Position numbers and translations under genes: made by a program
Notes under the pieces: generated by a model
Database searches by the model: none
Told to the model about the DNA's origin: nothing
Seen by the model: only the letters and a program-made list of their open reading frames with translations
Source: Hymenobacter sp. ISL-91
Lineage (GTDB): Bacteria > Bacteroidota > Bacteroidia > Cytophagales > Hymenobacteraceae
Length of the DNA: 64,000 bases
NCBI RefSeq assembly: GCF_018613725.1
Contig: NZ_JAGGPS010000038.1
Span: forward strand, 62,001 to 126,000
Direction of reading: 5' to 3'
In this document: positions 26,487-36,098 of the stretch, piece by piece
Position numbering within the stretch: position 1 is the first letter of the stretch
How the letters are laid out: every line of letters begins with the position of its first letter

Positions 26487-26766
26487 GCTACTGACGCTTT
26501 TCCTGTCGGAAACTACCCCGATAGCCTTCGCAGGATTAGTCTTCATGGTCCCGCTTGCCTTGGGTCTGTACTATCCTATTTTTTATCTGTCACGGCCTAA
26601 AGCATCTGGAAGGTCTAAAATAGTGGCTTCAGTGCTAGCATTTCTGCTGATTGGGCTTAACGGATTATTAGACGATGAATTTGGAGGGGGGCTGGTGAAA
26701 TTATTCTTTTACCTGCCTCTGGGAGTTGTCATAGTCAATGCGGTGCGGAGTGAAACCGGGCAATAG
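26487..26766 (+). pseudogene. Small membrane protein remnant, interrupted by the transposon
   Basis: Without the transposon and one TSD copy, ATG at 22551 joins this segment in frame and gives a protein of 93 residues starting MLLTLFLSETTPIAFAGLVF. It has three hydrophobic stretches (AGLVFMVPLALGLYY, VASVLAFLLIGL, LFFYLPLGVVIV) and no recognised family. In the present state the only in-frame ATG is at 26545, which would give a 73-residue form without the first part and without its own promoter. Function unknown. Confidence 0.75.
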
Positions 26767-26816
26767 ATATATAGAGGCTAACCCTTTCCTCTTTTAATTC
26801 ACACTTCTGGTCACAG

Positions 26817-26824
26817 TACCTTTG
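26817..26824 (+). promoter_or_regulatory. Bacteroidota -7 box before mnmE
   Basis: TACCTTTG matches TAnnTTTG exactly and lies 23 bp before the mnmE GTG start. A TTTT at 26792 is at a plausible -33 distance, a weak match. Confidence 0.6.
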
Positions 26825-26847
26825 CGGTCCTATCACACCCAACTGCC

Positions 26848-28239
26848 GTGGCCGCCAACCTGCCCCTTTCGCTCTCCGATACCATTGTTGCCCTCTCCAC
26901 GCCGCCCGGCGCTGGCGCCATTGCCCTGGTGCGCCTCTCGGGCCCCCGCGCCATTGCCATCACCGACGCGGTTTTCCACGGCAAACGCCTGTCCGAGCAG
27001 CCCGGCCACACGCTGCACTATGGCACCCTGCGCGACGGTGTGCAGATTCTGGATGAAGTTGTCGTGTCGCTCTACCGCGGCCCCAACTCCTACACCCGCG
27101 AAGACGTGGTAGAAATCAGTACCCACGGCTCCGACTATATTGTGCGGCAGGTGCTGGCGCTGCTGCTGCGCCACGGGGCCCGCCTAGCCGAAGCCGGCGA
27201 ATTCACCAAGCGCGCCTTCCTGCACGGGGCCCTCGACCTAGCCCAGGCCGAAGCCGTAGCCGACCTGATTGCCGCCGACTCGGCCCTGAGCCACCAGGTG
27301 GCCCTGCGCCAGATGCGGGGCGGCTTCTCGCGCGAGCTGCGGGAGCTGCGCGGGCAGTTGGTGCATTTTGCGGCCCTGCTGGAGCTGGAGCTGGACTTTG
27401 GGGAGGAAGACGTAGAGTTTGCCGACCGTACCGGACTGGTGGTACTGCTGCAGCAGGTGCAGGCACTGGTGCGTCGGCTGCTGCGCTCCTTCGAGCTGGG
27501 CAACGTCATCAAAAACGGTGTCACCACCGTTATTGCCGGTCGGCCCAATGCCGGTAAAAGCACCCTGCTCAACGCCCTGCTCAACGAAGACCGAGCCATC
27601 GTGTCGGAGGTGGCCGGCACCACCCGCGACCTGATTGAAGACGAGGTGAGCATCGAGGGCATCCGCTTCCGCTTCGTGGATACGGCCGGCCTGCGCGACA
27701 CCACCGATGTGGTGGAAGCGCTGGGCGTGGAGCGTACCCGTCAGCGGGTACAGCAGGCCGCATTAATCGTGTATCTATTTGATCTTTCTACTACTTCGAT
27801 TACTGAGCTTCAAGCGGAAATTGAAGCCCTGAACCTGCCCGCCGGCGTGGGCGTGCTGGCCGTGGGCAACAAGCTCGACCTGGCTTCCGAAGCTCAGATT
27901 GCCGCCTTCCGGACCCGGCCCGATACGCTGCTGCTGGCCGCCGGCCAGGGCCTCGGTATCGAGGAACTGCGCGCCGCTCTGCTGGCCCGCGTCCGCCTCG
28001 ATGGCCTCGACCAGACCGGAGCCAGCACCATCGTCACCAACCTGCGCCACGCCCGCAGCCTGGAGCAGGCCGACCGCCACCTCGACGCCGTGCTGGTGGG
28101 CCTGAGCACCGGCGGCGGCACCGAGCTGCTGGCCGCCGACCTGCGCCACGCCCTGGGCGCGCTGGGCCAGATAACCGGCGAAATCAGTTCCGACGACCTG
28201 CTTACCAGCATCTTCACCCAGTTCTGCATCGGCAAGTAG
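26848..28239 (+). CDS. mnmE: tRNA uridine-5-carboxymethylaminomethyl modification GTPase MnmE
   Basis: A 463-residue GTPase that, with MnmG, modifies the wobble uridine (U34) of certain tRNAs. It has the N-terminal folate-binding domain (STPPGAGAIALVRLSGPRA), a helical domain, the G domain (GRPNAGKSTLLNALL; EVAGTTRD; FVDTAGLRD; NKLD) and the C-terminal FCIGK with the conserved Cys. Start is GTG 26848, as no ATG lies before the first strand. The length is normal. mnmG is not in the window. Confidence 0.97.
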   Translation: MAANLPLSLSDTIVALSTPPGAGAIALVRLSGPRAIAITDAVFHGKRLSEQPGHTLHYGTLRDGVQILDEVVVSLYRGPNSYTREDVVEISTHGSDYIVRQVLALLLRHGARLAEAGEFTKRAFLHGALDLAQAEAVADLIAADSALSHQVALRQMRGGFSRELRELRGQLVHFAALLELELDFGEEDVEFADRTGLVVLLQQVQALVRRLLRSFELGNVIKNGVTTVIAGRPNAGKSTLLNALLNEDRAIVSEVAGTTRDLIEDEVSIEGIRFRFVDTAGLRDTTDVVEALGVERTRQRVQQAALIVYLFDLSTTSITELQAEIEALNLPAGVGVLAVGNKLDLASEAQIAAFRTRPDTLLLAAGQGLGIEELRAALLARVRLDGLDQTGASTIVTNLRHARSLEQADRHLDAVLVGLSTGGGTELLAADLRHALGALGQITGEISSDDLLTSIFTQFCIGK

Positions 28240-28250
28240 ATGGTGTAGCC

Positions 28251-29150
28251 CTAGCGGTGCTCCTGGTACAAATTGGCTGGCGCGGCCTGCAGCAACTCTT
28301 GGCGGGCATCGGGCGGCAGCGGCGCACTCCGGGCCAGCTGCAGGACCTCGGCTAATTGCGCGGCGGTCCGGATGCCGAGTACGGCCGCCGTTACGCCCGG
28401 CGTATCGAGCACGAAGCGGCCGGCCACCTCGGCGGGCAGGCGCTGCAGGCGCTTTGCCACCGAGGCCACGGCAGCTGCCGCCGCCTGCACCGTTTCGGTC
28501 GGCTGGCCTAGGTACTCGCGGGCGGGCTTACCGGCCAGCAGGCCCTGGGCCAGCGCCCCGCGGGCCAGCACGCCCACCCCGTGGGCAGCCAGCAGCGGCA
28601 GCACGGCCTCCAAAGGGCGCTGATCGAGCAGGCTTAGCTGCAACATAACGCTGCTGAGGCCGGTAGCGGGTACGTTGCGCCGGATGACATTGGGCCGGAT
28701 GGAGGAAATGCCATAATGCCGGATTTTACCCTGTTCCTGCAGCCGCTCAAAAGCTTCAACTACCTCATCAAGTGGGTCATCAATAGTACCGCCATGCAAT
28801 TGGTATAGGTCGAGGTAGTCGGTTTGAAGGCGGCGCAGGCTGGCCTCGGCGGCCTGCCGGATGTAGGTGCCCGAGGGGTTCCAGTCCCAGCCCTGGCCAT
28901 CGGGCCGCCACTGGTTGCCCACCTTGGTGGCCAGCACCACCTGGGTGCGGCAGTGCCGGAAGGTGGTCCCCAGCAGCTCCTCATTGCGGCCATGCTCGTA
29001 CAGGTCGGCCGTATCGAAAAGCGTAATGCCACCGTCCCGGGCCGCATCAAGCAGGCGGCGGTCGGCCGCCGCATCAGCCCCCAACGACATGCCGCCGAAA
29101 CCCACGCGGCTCACGTGTAAATCAGTAGTTCCCAGGTAGGCGTAGTGCAT
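28251..29150 (-). CDS. Aldo/keto reductase
   Basis: A 299-residue NADPH-dependent oxidoreductase with the (beta/alpha)8 barrel. Catalytic residues are at the usual places: Asp and Tyr in FDTADLYEHGRNEELLG, Lys in VVLATKVG and His in DYLDLYQLHGG. The C-terminal part (APLPPDARQELL) is typical of the bacterial MocA/YhdN kind. The substrate is not predictable. The ATG at 29150 is chosen because the protein begins MHYAYLGTTDLHVSRVGFG; the open frame continues to 29288 but adds a basic leader with no support. It converges with mnmE, 11 bp between. Confidence 0.9.
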   Translation of the reverse strand: MHYAYLGTTDLHVSRVGFGGMSLGADAAADRRLLDAARDGGITLFDTADLYEHGRNEELLGTTFRHCRTQVVLATKVGNQWRPDGQGWDWNPSGTYIRQAAEASLRRLQTDYLDLYQLHGGTIDDPLDEVVEAFERLQEQGKIRHYGISSIRPNVIRRNVPATGLSSVMLQLSLLDQRPLEAVLPLLAAHGVGVLARGALAQGLLAGKPAREYLGQPTETVQAAAAAVASVAKRLQRLPAEVAGRFVLDTPGVTAAVLGIRTAAQLAEVLQLARSAPLPPDARQELLQAAPANLYQEHR

Positions 29151-29396
29151 AGCGGAAGAAGTAGGCAGATGGTACAGTTTGGGCACCCTGATGCGAAAAA
29201 AAGGCCCACCGAGTGGTAAAAAAACGGGCTTTATGGCGCACTTGTGGGCCTTGCGGCGTTTCTTTGCGCCAGGTGAAATGGCAAACAACCACCCGCCCCG
29301 GCTTGTACTATAGCCAGTAACTGCCGGCCGGGTTGCCCGCTTGCCGGTTATTATCTTTAAATTCGCCCTGTACCCCCACTTTTCAACCTACGCTTT

Positions 29397-30692
<1,296 letters not shown>

Positions 30693-30744
30693 ACGACAGC
30701 TTTGCAGGCCGGCCCAGCCGGTTTGTACTACTTGGAGTTACTGC

Positions 30745-30778
30745 AACAAAAAAGCCCGCATATGCGGGCTTTTTTGTT
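30745..30778. terminator. Rho-independent terminator, bidirectional
   Basis: AACAAAAAAGCCCGCAT and its perfect complement with no spare loop bases, flanked by A and T runs. It lies between citrate synthase and the convergent LTXXQ-like gene. Confidence 0.92.
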
Positions 30779-30829
30779 ATCAATCAATTCGAGCGTTACC
30801 TAAGGTAGCACCTGATAATAAACTGTTAA

Positions 30830-31195
30830 TCAGCGAATATTAACAGCCGTGAATTCGGATTTAAGGCCATCATACACGGCGAGCTGCTTGGGTTGCAGTA
30901 GGGCTGCTACATCCCACTCGTAACGCTGCAGCAGGTCGGATAGCGCCTTATCGAGGTTTGCGGGATCTGCCTTAAGCTGGTTGCGGAGCGCGGCCATCTC
31001 GGAGAGCAGACCTACGTTGAGGCGACGGAGCTTGACGTACTGGCCTTCGCTGAGCTGCGTACGCTCGGCAATACGCCAGGTCATGGCCGTAGCCCGCTCG
31101 CCCATCGTTGGGCCTCCGCCATCGGCCTGAGCTGCAGTCGGAGTTCCGGAGGCCAGCAGTAATACCAGGCCCAGTAGAGTAAGCGCGTTTTTCAT
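30830..31195 (-). CDS. Spy/LTXXQ-like small exported protein, paralogue 2
   Basis: A 121-residue protein with a signal peptide (NALTLLGLVLLLASGTPTAAQA) and a helical body. It has ERATAMTWRIAERTQLSEGQ, then YVKLRRLNVGLLSEMAALR, a spacer with DLLQRYEWDVAALLQPKQL. The layout matches paralogue 3, 168 bp away on the same strand, and paralogue 1 at 10839-11234. The family pattern is like the Spy/CpxP chaperones, but I cannot prove homology by eye. The ATG at 31195 starts the signal peptide. Confidence 0.7.
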   Translation of the reverse strand: MKNALTLLGLVLLLASGTPTAAQADGGGPTMGERATAMTWRIAERTQLSEGQYVKLRRLNVGLLSEMAALRNQLKADPANLDKALSDLLQRYEWDVAALLQPKQLAVYDGLKSEFTAVNIR

Positions 31196-31363
31196 AGTTG
31201 TAGAAGGTTTGGTGGAAAAATCAGCACCCATCCAACTTCACTGTCCAAAATTGTCTTATCAAGGTACTAAACAAATATGACATAAGCAATATTTGTTTTA
31301 ATCTGTTGTCAGCTTAATCCACGGCCCAACCACAGTGAGTCGAGCCGTGGCAGCTCCAGCTTT

Positions 31364-31732
31364 CTATTTCGACAGCGTACCCATAGCCGTCATGCTGGCG
31401 CGGTGCTGGTCGAACAAAGAGCGTTGGGCAGGCCGTAGCATGTCTAGCAGAGCCATTTCGTAGTAAAGCTGGGCATCGGCCAGGCGCTGGTCGAGCATGG
31501 GCTGCTCGGCAGCGAAGCGGGACTTCAACTCCTCCTGCTCGCTCAGCATCCGGATGTTGAGTTGCTTGAGCCGCAGGTACTGGCCTTCATCGAGCCGGAT
31601 ACGGTCGGAAATGGCGCGGGTGAGGGCCGTAGCGCGGGCCGTAATGCTGGTGGGGTTGTCGGCGCGCGAAGCTGCTAGGATTACACCTGGAGTGGCAATA
31701 AGCAGGCAGACGAAAAGTGCAACTTTCTTCAT
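31364..31732 (-). CDS. Spy/LTXXQ-like small exported protein, paralogue 3
   Basis: A 122-residue protein with a signal peptide (MKKVALFVCLLIATPGVILA) and the same helical repeat as its neighbour: TARATALTRAISDRIRLDEG, then QYLRLKQLNIRMLSEQEELKSRF and LLDMLRPAQRSLFDQHR. Paralogues 2 and 3 are similar along their length and stand in tandem, which suggests a local duplication. The start ATG at 31732 precedes the signal; a frame from 31825 is open but not supported. Confidence 0.7.
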   Translation of the reverse strand: MKKVALFVCLLIATPGVILAASRADNPTSITARATALTRAISDRIRLDEGQYLRLKQLNIRMLSEQEELKSRFAAEQPMLDQRLADAQLYYEMALLDMLRPAQRSLFDQHRASMTAMGTLSK

Positions 31733-32071
31733 GGTAAAAAGGGAGAAAGGGTTAGAAGATGAATGTTTAGGGCTGTTGGCAGAGGCGCGACTCCTATTAT
31801 GAAGGTGTTGCCCCTGCTTCCACATGTGCCGTTTGCTTTGTGGGAATAATCAAATGTACACCAAATAATTTAACTATAAAATGTTTTTTTATCACTATTC
31901 TAATCAATAACTTTTATAACAATAAGCCAAAAGTCTCATTATCAGACTTCTGATTATGCTACAAAAAAGAAAAACTCCAATCAAAAAAAGTGCAATTACT
32001 CGCGTAATTGTCCTTTTTTTGATTGGAGTCGGGGGAAAAATCGGCTGACTGCAGCTAGTTGCCCGGGGCGG
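31733..32071. other. AT-rich intergenic region
   Basis: A 339-bp stretch of low GC that holds no ORF of note. It includes the promoter region of paralogue 3 and the terminator of the PorE-like gene (31975-32028). Confidence 0.5.
31975..32028 (-). terminator. Hairpin after the PorE-like gene
   Basis: CTCCAATCAAAAAAAGTGCA pairs with its partner ending GATTGGAG (two mismatches in 25 bp, loop TCGC), 43 bp after the stop codon of the leftward gene. Confidence 0.8.
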
Positions 32072-34021
32072 CTACAGAATACGCAGTTCGATACGGCGGT
32101 TCTGCTGGCGGTTTTCTTCGGAGTCGTTGGGAGCCAACGGCCGGGCCTCGCCATAGCCCTTGTAGCGCAAACGGCTGGCCTCTACGCCCTGGCTTAACAG
32201 GTAGCGGTACACCGACTTAGCCCGGTTTTGCGACAGCACCAGGTTATCATCATCGGAGCCCACATCATCGGTGTGGCCCGATACTTCCACCTGGATAGTA
32301 GGATACTGCTTCATGAAGCTCACCAGCCGTTTGAGCTCGGTGCGCGACTTGGGCTTAAGCTCGTACTGGCTTAGATCAAAAAACAGATTATTGAGCACTA
32401 CGCTGCGCCCCGCACCCACCGGATCGAGGTACAGGTCGAGGGTAAGCGGGTCGAAGCTGCGGCGGCTGCTGTAGTCGAAGCTCAGGCTACGCAGCAGGTA
32501 CTTGTCGGCGGCGGCGTACATGGCGTACTGACGGCCCTCGTTGAGCACCACGGTATATTCGCCGGTTTCGGCATCGGAGTTCACATACTGTACCAGCTCG
32601 TTGGTATTGAGGTCGTAGAGCTGCACGTCGGCGGCAATGGGCTTTTTGGTGACGGCATCATATACCCGGCCCTGGGCATAGGTGCTGGTTTCAAGGGCCC
32701 GGATGCTGGCAGGCGTCTCAAACGAATACAGCTCAACTGGCTGGTCGCGCTGGCGCTTCACGCCCGGCTCGGCCGTGCGCCAGCGCGAGCAGAAGCCCCG
32801 GCGGTTGTCGGAACTGATAAACAGCGACGCTTCATTCTCAAACGTATTGAGCGGGTAGCCCAAGTTGCGGGGCACGCTCCATTTACCGTCAGGAGTCAGC
32901 TCGCAGCGGTAAATATCGAGCCCGCCCATGCCCACCAGCCCATCGGTTACATAGTAGAGCGTGGTGCCGCTGGCATGGATGAACGGGGCCATGTCTTTGC
33001 CGGGCGTGTTCACGGGGGTACCCAGGTTGCGGGCAGGCGTCCAGTTGCCCTGCTCGTCGAGCGTTGTGGTATACACATCCTCCTGGCCCTGCCCGCCGCG
33101 CCGGGTGCTGGTAAAATACAGCGTGCGGCCATCGGCCGAAAGTGTGGGCTGCGAGTCCCACTCGGGCGAGTTGACGTTGCGCCCCAGGTTTTCGGGCTTG
33201 CTCCAGGCATTGCCGGTGCGCCGCGAAATGTACAGGTCGCAGTTGCCTACCGAGTTGGCCCGGTCGCAGGAAGCAAACACCAGCGTTTTGCCGTCGCCGG
33301 AAATAGCCCCGGCCCCCTCGTTGAACGAGGTGTTGATGGCCGGGGAGATAGAGGCCGGCTCGCCCATGGTGCCGTCGGGGTTCTGGCGGCTCACATACAG
33401 GTTTTCGTCGCTGGCCGCCGTAGGACGGCCGGTGAAGAGCAGAAAGCGGCTGTCGGCGGTGAGCACCGGGAAGTACTGAAAACGATATGTATTAAGCGGT
33501 TCGGGCAGGCGGGTAGGCTCGGGACCGGTGGGAGCGGCTATGGCCTCGGCCGCAAACGTGCAGTTGAGCAGCTGGCGCTTGGCCTGCGGAATGTTACGCT
33601 GGCCTTTAGGAGCCGTTTTGAGAAACTTCGGGTACGCATCGGCCGCCGTGGTATAGTCGCCGAAGCTCATGGCCAGTTCGCCCAGCATGAAGTAGTCGTT
33701 GCTCCGGGCCGCATCAACGGGCAGCTTGGGCAGGCCGGTCCGGTAGGCGTCAAAAGCCGCCTGGTTTTCGCCCATGGCCTTGAGCAAAGAACCCCGCAGC
33801 AGGTAGGGCTGCCCCAGCGACGGAAATTTCTGGGTCAGCTGGTCGAGTGTTTCGAGGGCCTTGGTGAAGTCGCGGCTTTTGGCCTGCGCCTGGGCTTTAT
33901 CCCACAGACTACGGGCCTTTGTGTTGGACGAGCTGAGCTGCGCCTGAGCAGCTGCCGGCTGCGACGAAAGGCTACCAGCAGTTAGCAGCAATACCAACGG
34001 CGCGAAAAGCGAACGACGCAT
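32072..34021 (-). CDS. PorE-like protein: TPR, PD40 propeller, carboxypeptidase-regulatory-like and OmpA C-terminal domains
   Basis: A 649-residue envelope protein with a signal peptide (to about residue 25), TPR-like helices (about 30-150), a six-bladed PD40/WD40-like propeller (about 180-425; strands such as FTSTRRGGQGQEDVY and YYVTDGLVGMGGLDIYR), a carboxypeptidase-regulatory-like domain (about 440-515) and a C-terminal OmpA peptidoglycan-binding domain (VEVSGHTDDVGSDDDNLVLS, RRIELRIL). This order of domains is that of PorE, which links the type IX secretion system to peptidoglycan. Other Bacteroidota paralogues share it, so the exact role is not fixed. It lies 26 bp after queE on the same strand. 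Confidence 0.85.
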   Translation of the reverse strand: MRRSLFAPLVLLLTAGSLSSQPAAAQAQLSSSNTKARSLWDKAQAQAKSRDFTKALETLDQLTQKFPSLGQPYLLRGSLLKAMGENQAAFDAYRTGLPKLPVDAARSNDYFMLGELAMSFGDYTTAADAYPKFLKTAPKGQRNIPQAKRQLLNCTFAAEAIAAPTGPEPTRLPEPLNTYRFQYFPVLTADSRFLLFTGRPTAASDENLYVSRQNPDGTMGEPASISPAINTSFNEGAGAISGDGKTLVFASCDRANSVGNCDLYISRRTGNAWSKPENLGRNVNSPEWDSQPTLSADGRTLYFTSTRRGGQGQEDVYTTTLDEQGNWTPARNLGTPVNTPGKDMAPFIHASGTTLYYVTDGLVGMGGLDIYRCELTPDGKWSVPRNLGYPLNTFENEASLFISSDNRRGFCSRWRTAEPGVKRQRDQPVELYSFETPASIRALETSTYAQGRVYDAVTKKPIAADVQLYDLNTNELVQYVNSDAETGEYTVVLNEGRQYAMYAAADKYLLRSLSFDYSSRRSFDPLTLDLYLDPVGAGRSVVLNNLFFDLSQYELKPKSRTELKRLVSFMKQYPTIQVEVSGHTDDVGSDDDNLVLSQNRAKSVYRYLLSQGVEASRLRYKGYGEARPLAPNDSEENRQQNRRIELRIL

Positions 34022-34047
34022 ACAGAACAGGCTAAAAGGTGAGGACG

Positions 34048-34713
34048 CTAAGGAATATCGAGATACTTATGAGTCTGCAAGGACACCTGCCAGCGTGGGT
34101 TAGCTTTCACGTACTCCACAATAAGCGGCGTCATGGCGGCGGCCTTGCTCCACTCGGGCTGCAGGTAAAGCCGGCACTCGGGCCCTACCTGCGCGGCATG
34201 TTCTTCGGCCCAGGCAAAGTCGCTTTTATTGAACACTACAATTTTCAGCTCGTGCGCTGCGGCCAGCACCGAAGGCAGCGGCGCCTTGAATTTTTTGGGC
34301 GATATGCAAATCCAGTTCCAGTTTCCGCTGAGCGGATAGGCCCCGCTGGTTTCGATCCAGGTTTGGCAGCCGGCCTGCTGCAGCGCGGCCGTAAGCGGCC
34401 CCAGCTCGTGCATAAGCGGCTCGCCCCCGGTTACCACCACGTTGCGACCGGGGTGCGCCGTTACGGCCGAAACCAAGTCGGCAAGCGCATGGCGCGGGTG
34501 GGCATCCAGGGGCCACGATTCCTTCACATCGCACCACACGCAGCCCACGTCGCAGCCGCCGAGGCGGATGAAGTAGGCGGCCCGGCCCGTGTTGTAGCCT
34601 TCGCCCTGAATGGTATAAAACTGCTCCATTACGGGCAGCGAGGTGGCGGCCGGTATAGCTGGAGTAAGCGGTAGGTGATGTAGCAAAACGGGTAACCTTC
34701 TGAAAAAAAACAA
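34048..34713 (-). CDS. queE: 7-carboxy-7-deazaguanine synthase QueE (radical SAM)
   Basis: A radical-SAM enzyme that forms 7-carboxy-7-deazaguanine, a step to queuosine. The Fe-S cluster motif appears as GGCDVGCVWCDVKESW (C-x3-C-x2-C), after MEQFYTIQGEGYNTGRAAY. It is 221 residues from the ATG at 34713; a start at 34629 gives a shorter 193-residue form that begins right at the first motif. Other queuosine genes (queC, queD, queF) are not in the window. It is read together with the PorE-like gene. Confidence 0.9.
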   Translation of the reverse strand: MFFFRRLPVLLHHLPLTPAIPAATSLPVMEQFYTIQGEGYNTGRAAYFIRLGGCDVGCVWCDVKESWPLDAHPRHALADLVSAVTAHPGRNVVVTGGEPLMHELGPLTAALQQAGCQTWIETSGAYPLSGNWNWICISPKKFKAPLPSVLAAAHELKIVVFNKSDFAWAEEHAAQVGPECRLYLQPEWSKAAAMTPLIVEYVKANPRWQVSLQTHKYLDIP

Positions 34714-34858
34714 GTCGGGCCGCCGGGAAATCCAACTACGGCAGTAACTGGTGCTTTTCCCGGCAGACCGACTTTAAAAGTACTACAACGGGCCTGATTC
34801 TGAAAGCCCGGGCACGACTAATTGGATTTTAGAGTCTTAGATGCCCAATCCTCAACTA

Positions 34859-35761
34859 CTACACTTCTCCTTTGGCGGCCCGCAGCGTGTTCAGCAGCAG
34901 CATGGCAATGGTCATCGGGCCAACGCCCCCGGGTACGGGTGTGATATAGGAGGCCAGCGGGGCTACCTGCCCGAAGTTTACGTCGCCCTTCAGCGCCCAG
35001 CCGGCTTTCTTGCTGGCGTCCGCCACGCGGGTTGTGCCCACATCAATCACCACTGCGCCGGGCTTCACCATATCGGCCGTTACGAAACCGGGGCGCCCCA
35101 GGGCCGCTACCAGAATGTCGGCCGTACGGGTTATTTCGGGCAGGTTCTGGGTGCGCGAGTGGCATAACGTAACGGTACAGTTACCGGGCTCCAGGTTCTT
35201 GGCCAGCAGAATGCTAACCGGCGTACCCACAATATTGGAGCGGCCGATAACCACGCAGTGCTTGCCGTCGGTGGGCAGCTCATACCGGCGCAACAGCTCC
35301 ACAATGCCAGAGGGCGTGGCCGGCAGCAGTGCCGGCAGCCCGGCCACCATGCGCCCGATGTTCATGGGGTGGAAACCGTCCACATCCTTTTCGGGGCGCA
35401 CAGCCTCAATCACCTTGTTGGTGTCGATGTGGGCAGGCAGCGGCAACTGCACAATGAAGCCGTCGATTTGGGGGTCGTCGTTCAGCTCGGCCACCTTGGC
35501 CAGCAGCTCGGCCTCCGTGATGGAGTCTTCGTAGCGAAGCAGCGTGCTCTCGAAACCAACCCGCTCGCAGGCCAGCACCTTGTTGCGCACGTAGGTTTCC
35601 GAGCCGCCGTCGTGGCCCACCAGAATGGCGGCCAGATGCGGCGTTTTGTGGCCGGCGGCTTTACGTTCGGCTACTTCGGCCGCAATTTCAACTTTGATAT
35701 CCTCGGCGGTTTGCTTGCCGTCGATGAGGCGGTAGGTTGTGGCGTCGGGGGCGGTGGTCAT
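34859..35761 (-). CDS. folD: Bifunctional methylenetetrahydrofolate dehydrogenase/cyclohydrolase FolD
   Basis: A 300-residue enzyme that interconverts methylene-, methenyl- and 10-formyl-tetrahydrofolate for purine and formyl-methionine synthesis. Motifs include the active-site SETYVRNK region ([21 protein letters not shown]), [22 protein letters not shown] and [11 protein letters not shown], with NAD(P) binding in the C-terminal part. Size and motifs are typical. It lies 18 bp after a small hypothetical gene on the same strand. Confidence 0.96.
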   Translation of the reverse strand: MTTAPDATTYRLIDGKQTAEDIKVEIAAEVAERKAAGHKTPHLAAILVGHDGGSETYVRNKVLACERVGFESTLLRYEDSITEAELLAKVAELNDDPQIDGFIVQLPLPAHIDTNKVIEAVRPEKDVDGFHPMNIGRMVAGLPALLPATPSGIVELLRRYELPTDGKHCVVIGRSNIVGTPVSILLAKNLEPGNCTVTLCHSRTQNLPEITRTADILVAALGRPGFVTADMVKPGAVVIDVGTTRVADASKKAGWALKGDVNFGQVAPLASYITPVPGGVGPMTIAMLLLNTLRAAKGEV

Positions 35762-35779
35762 GCAGCAGGCAGGGGTTGG

Positions 35780-35998
35780 TTAGGAGGCAGCAGGCTGATC
35801 AGCAGCAGGGGCAGCCGACGACGATTCGTTGGCAACCGAGGCTTCGTAGGTGGCAATGGCTTCGGCTCCGGCTTCCATCAGGGCCTTTTCCATCACGGGC
35901 CAATCGTCGCGCCAACGGAATTTGCGCTCTTGGCCCCAGCGGATTTTCTCCAGCTGCTCGTAGCTGCGACAGTTCTTCACTAAATGATGATCAGACAT
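35780..35998 (-). CDS. Small hypothetical protein upstream of folD
   Basis: A 72-residue protein with no signal or membrane segment. The body has helix-forming segments (SYEQLEKIRWGQERKFRWRD, MEKALMEAGAEAIATYEASV) and the tail is Ala/Ser/Pro-rich (SSSAAPAADQPAAS). I do not recognise it. It has an ATG start and is probably co-transcribed with folD, 18 bp apart. Confidence 0.6.
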   Translation of the reverse strand: MSDHHLVKNCRSYEQLEKIRWGQERKFRWRDDWPVMEKALMEAGAEAIATYEASVANESSSAAPAADQPAAS

Positions 35999-36067
35999 GG
36001 TATGAGGGAAAGCAACACACGCCCGGTTAAGAAGTGCATCAGGTGAAAATGATTGTGCGCGTAAAAA

Positions 36068-36092
36068 AAACGCGCCTGTGGCAGGCGCGTTT
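36068..36092 (-). terminator. Hairpin after lepA
   Basis: AAACGCGCCTG and CAGGCGCGTTT with the loop TGG, 7 bp after the lepA stop codon on the leftward transcript. Confidence 0.85.
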
Positions 36093-36098
36093 CACTTA

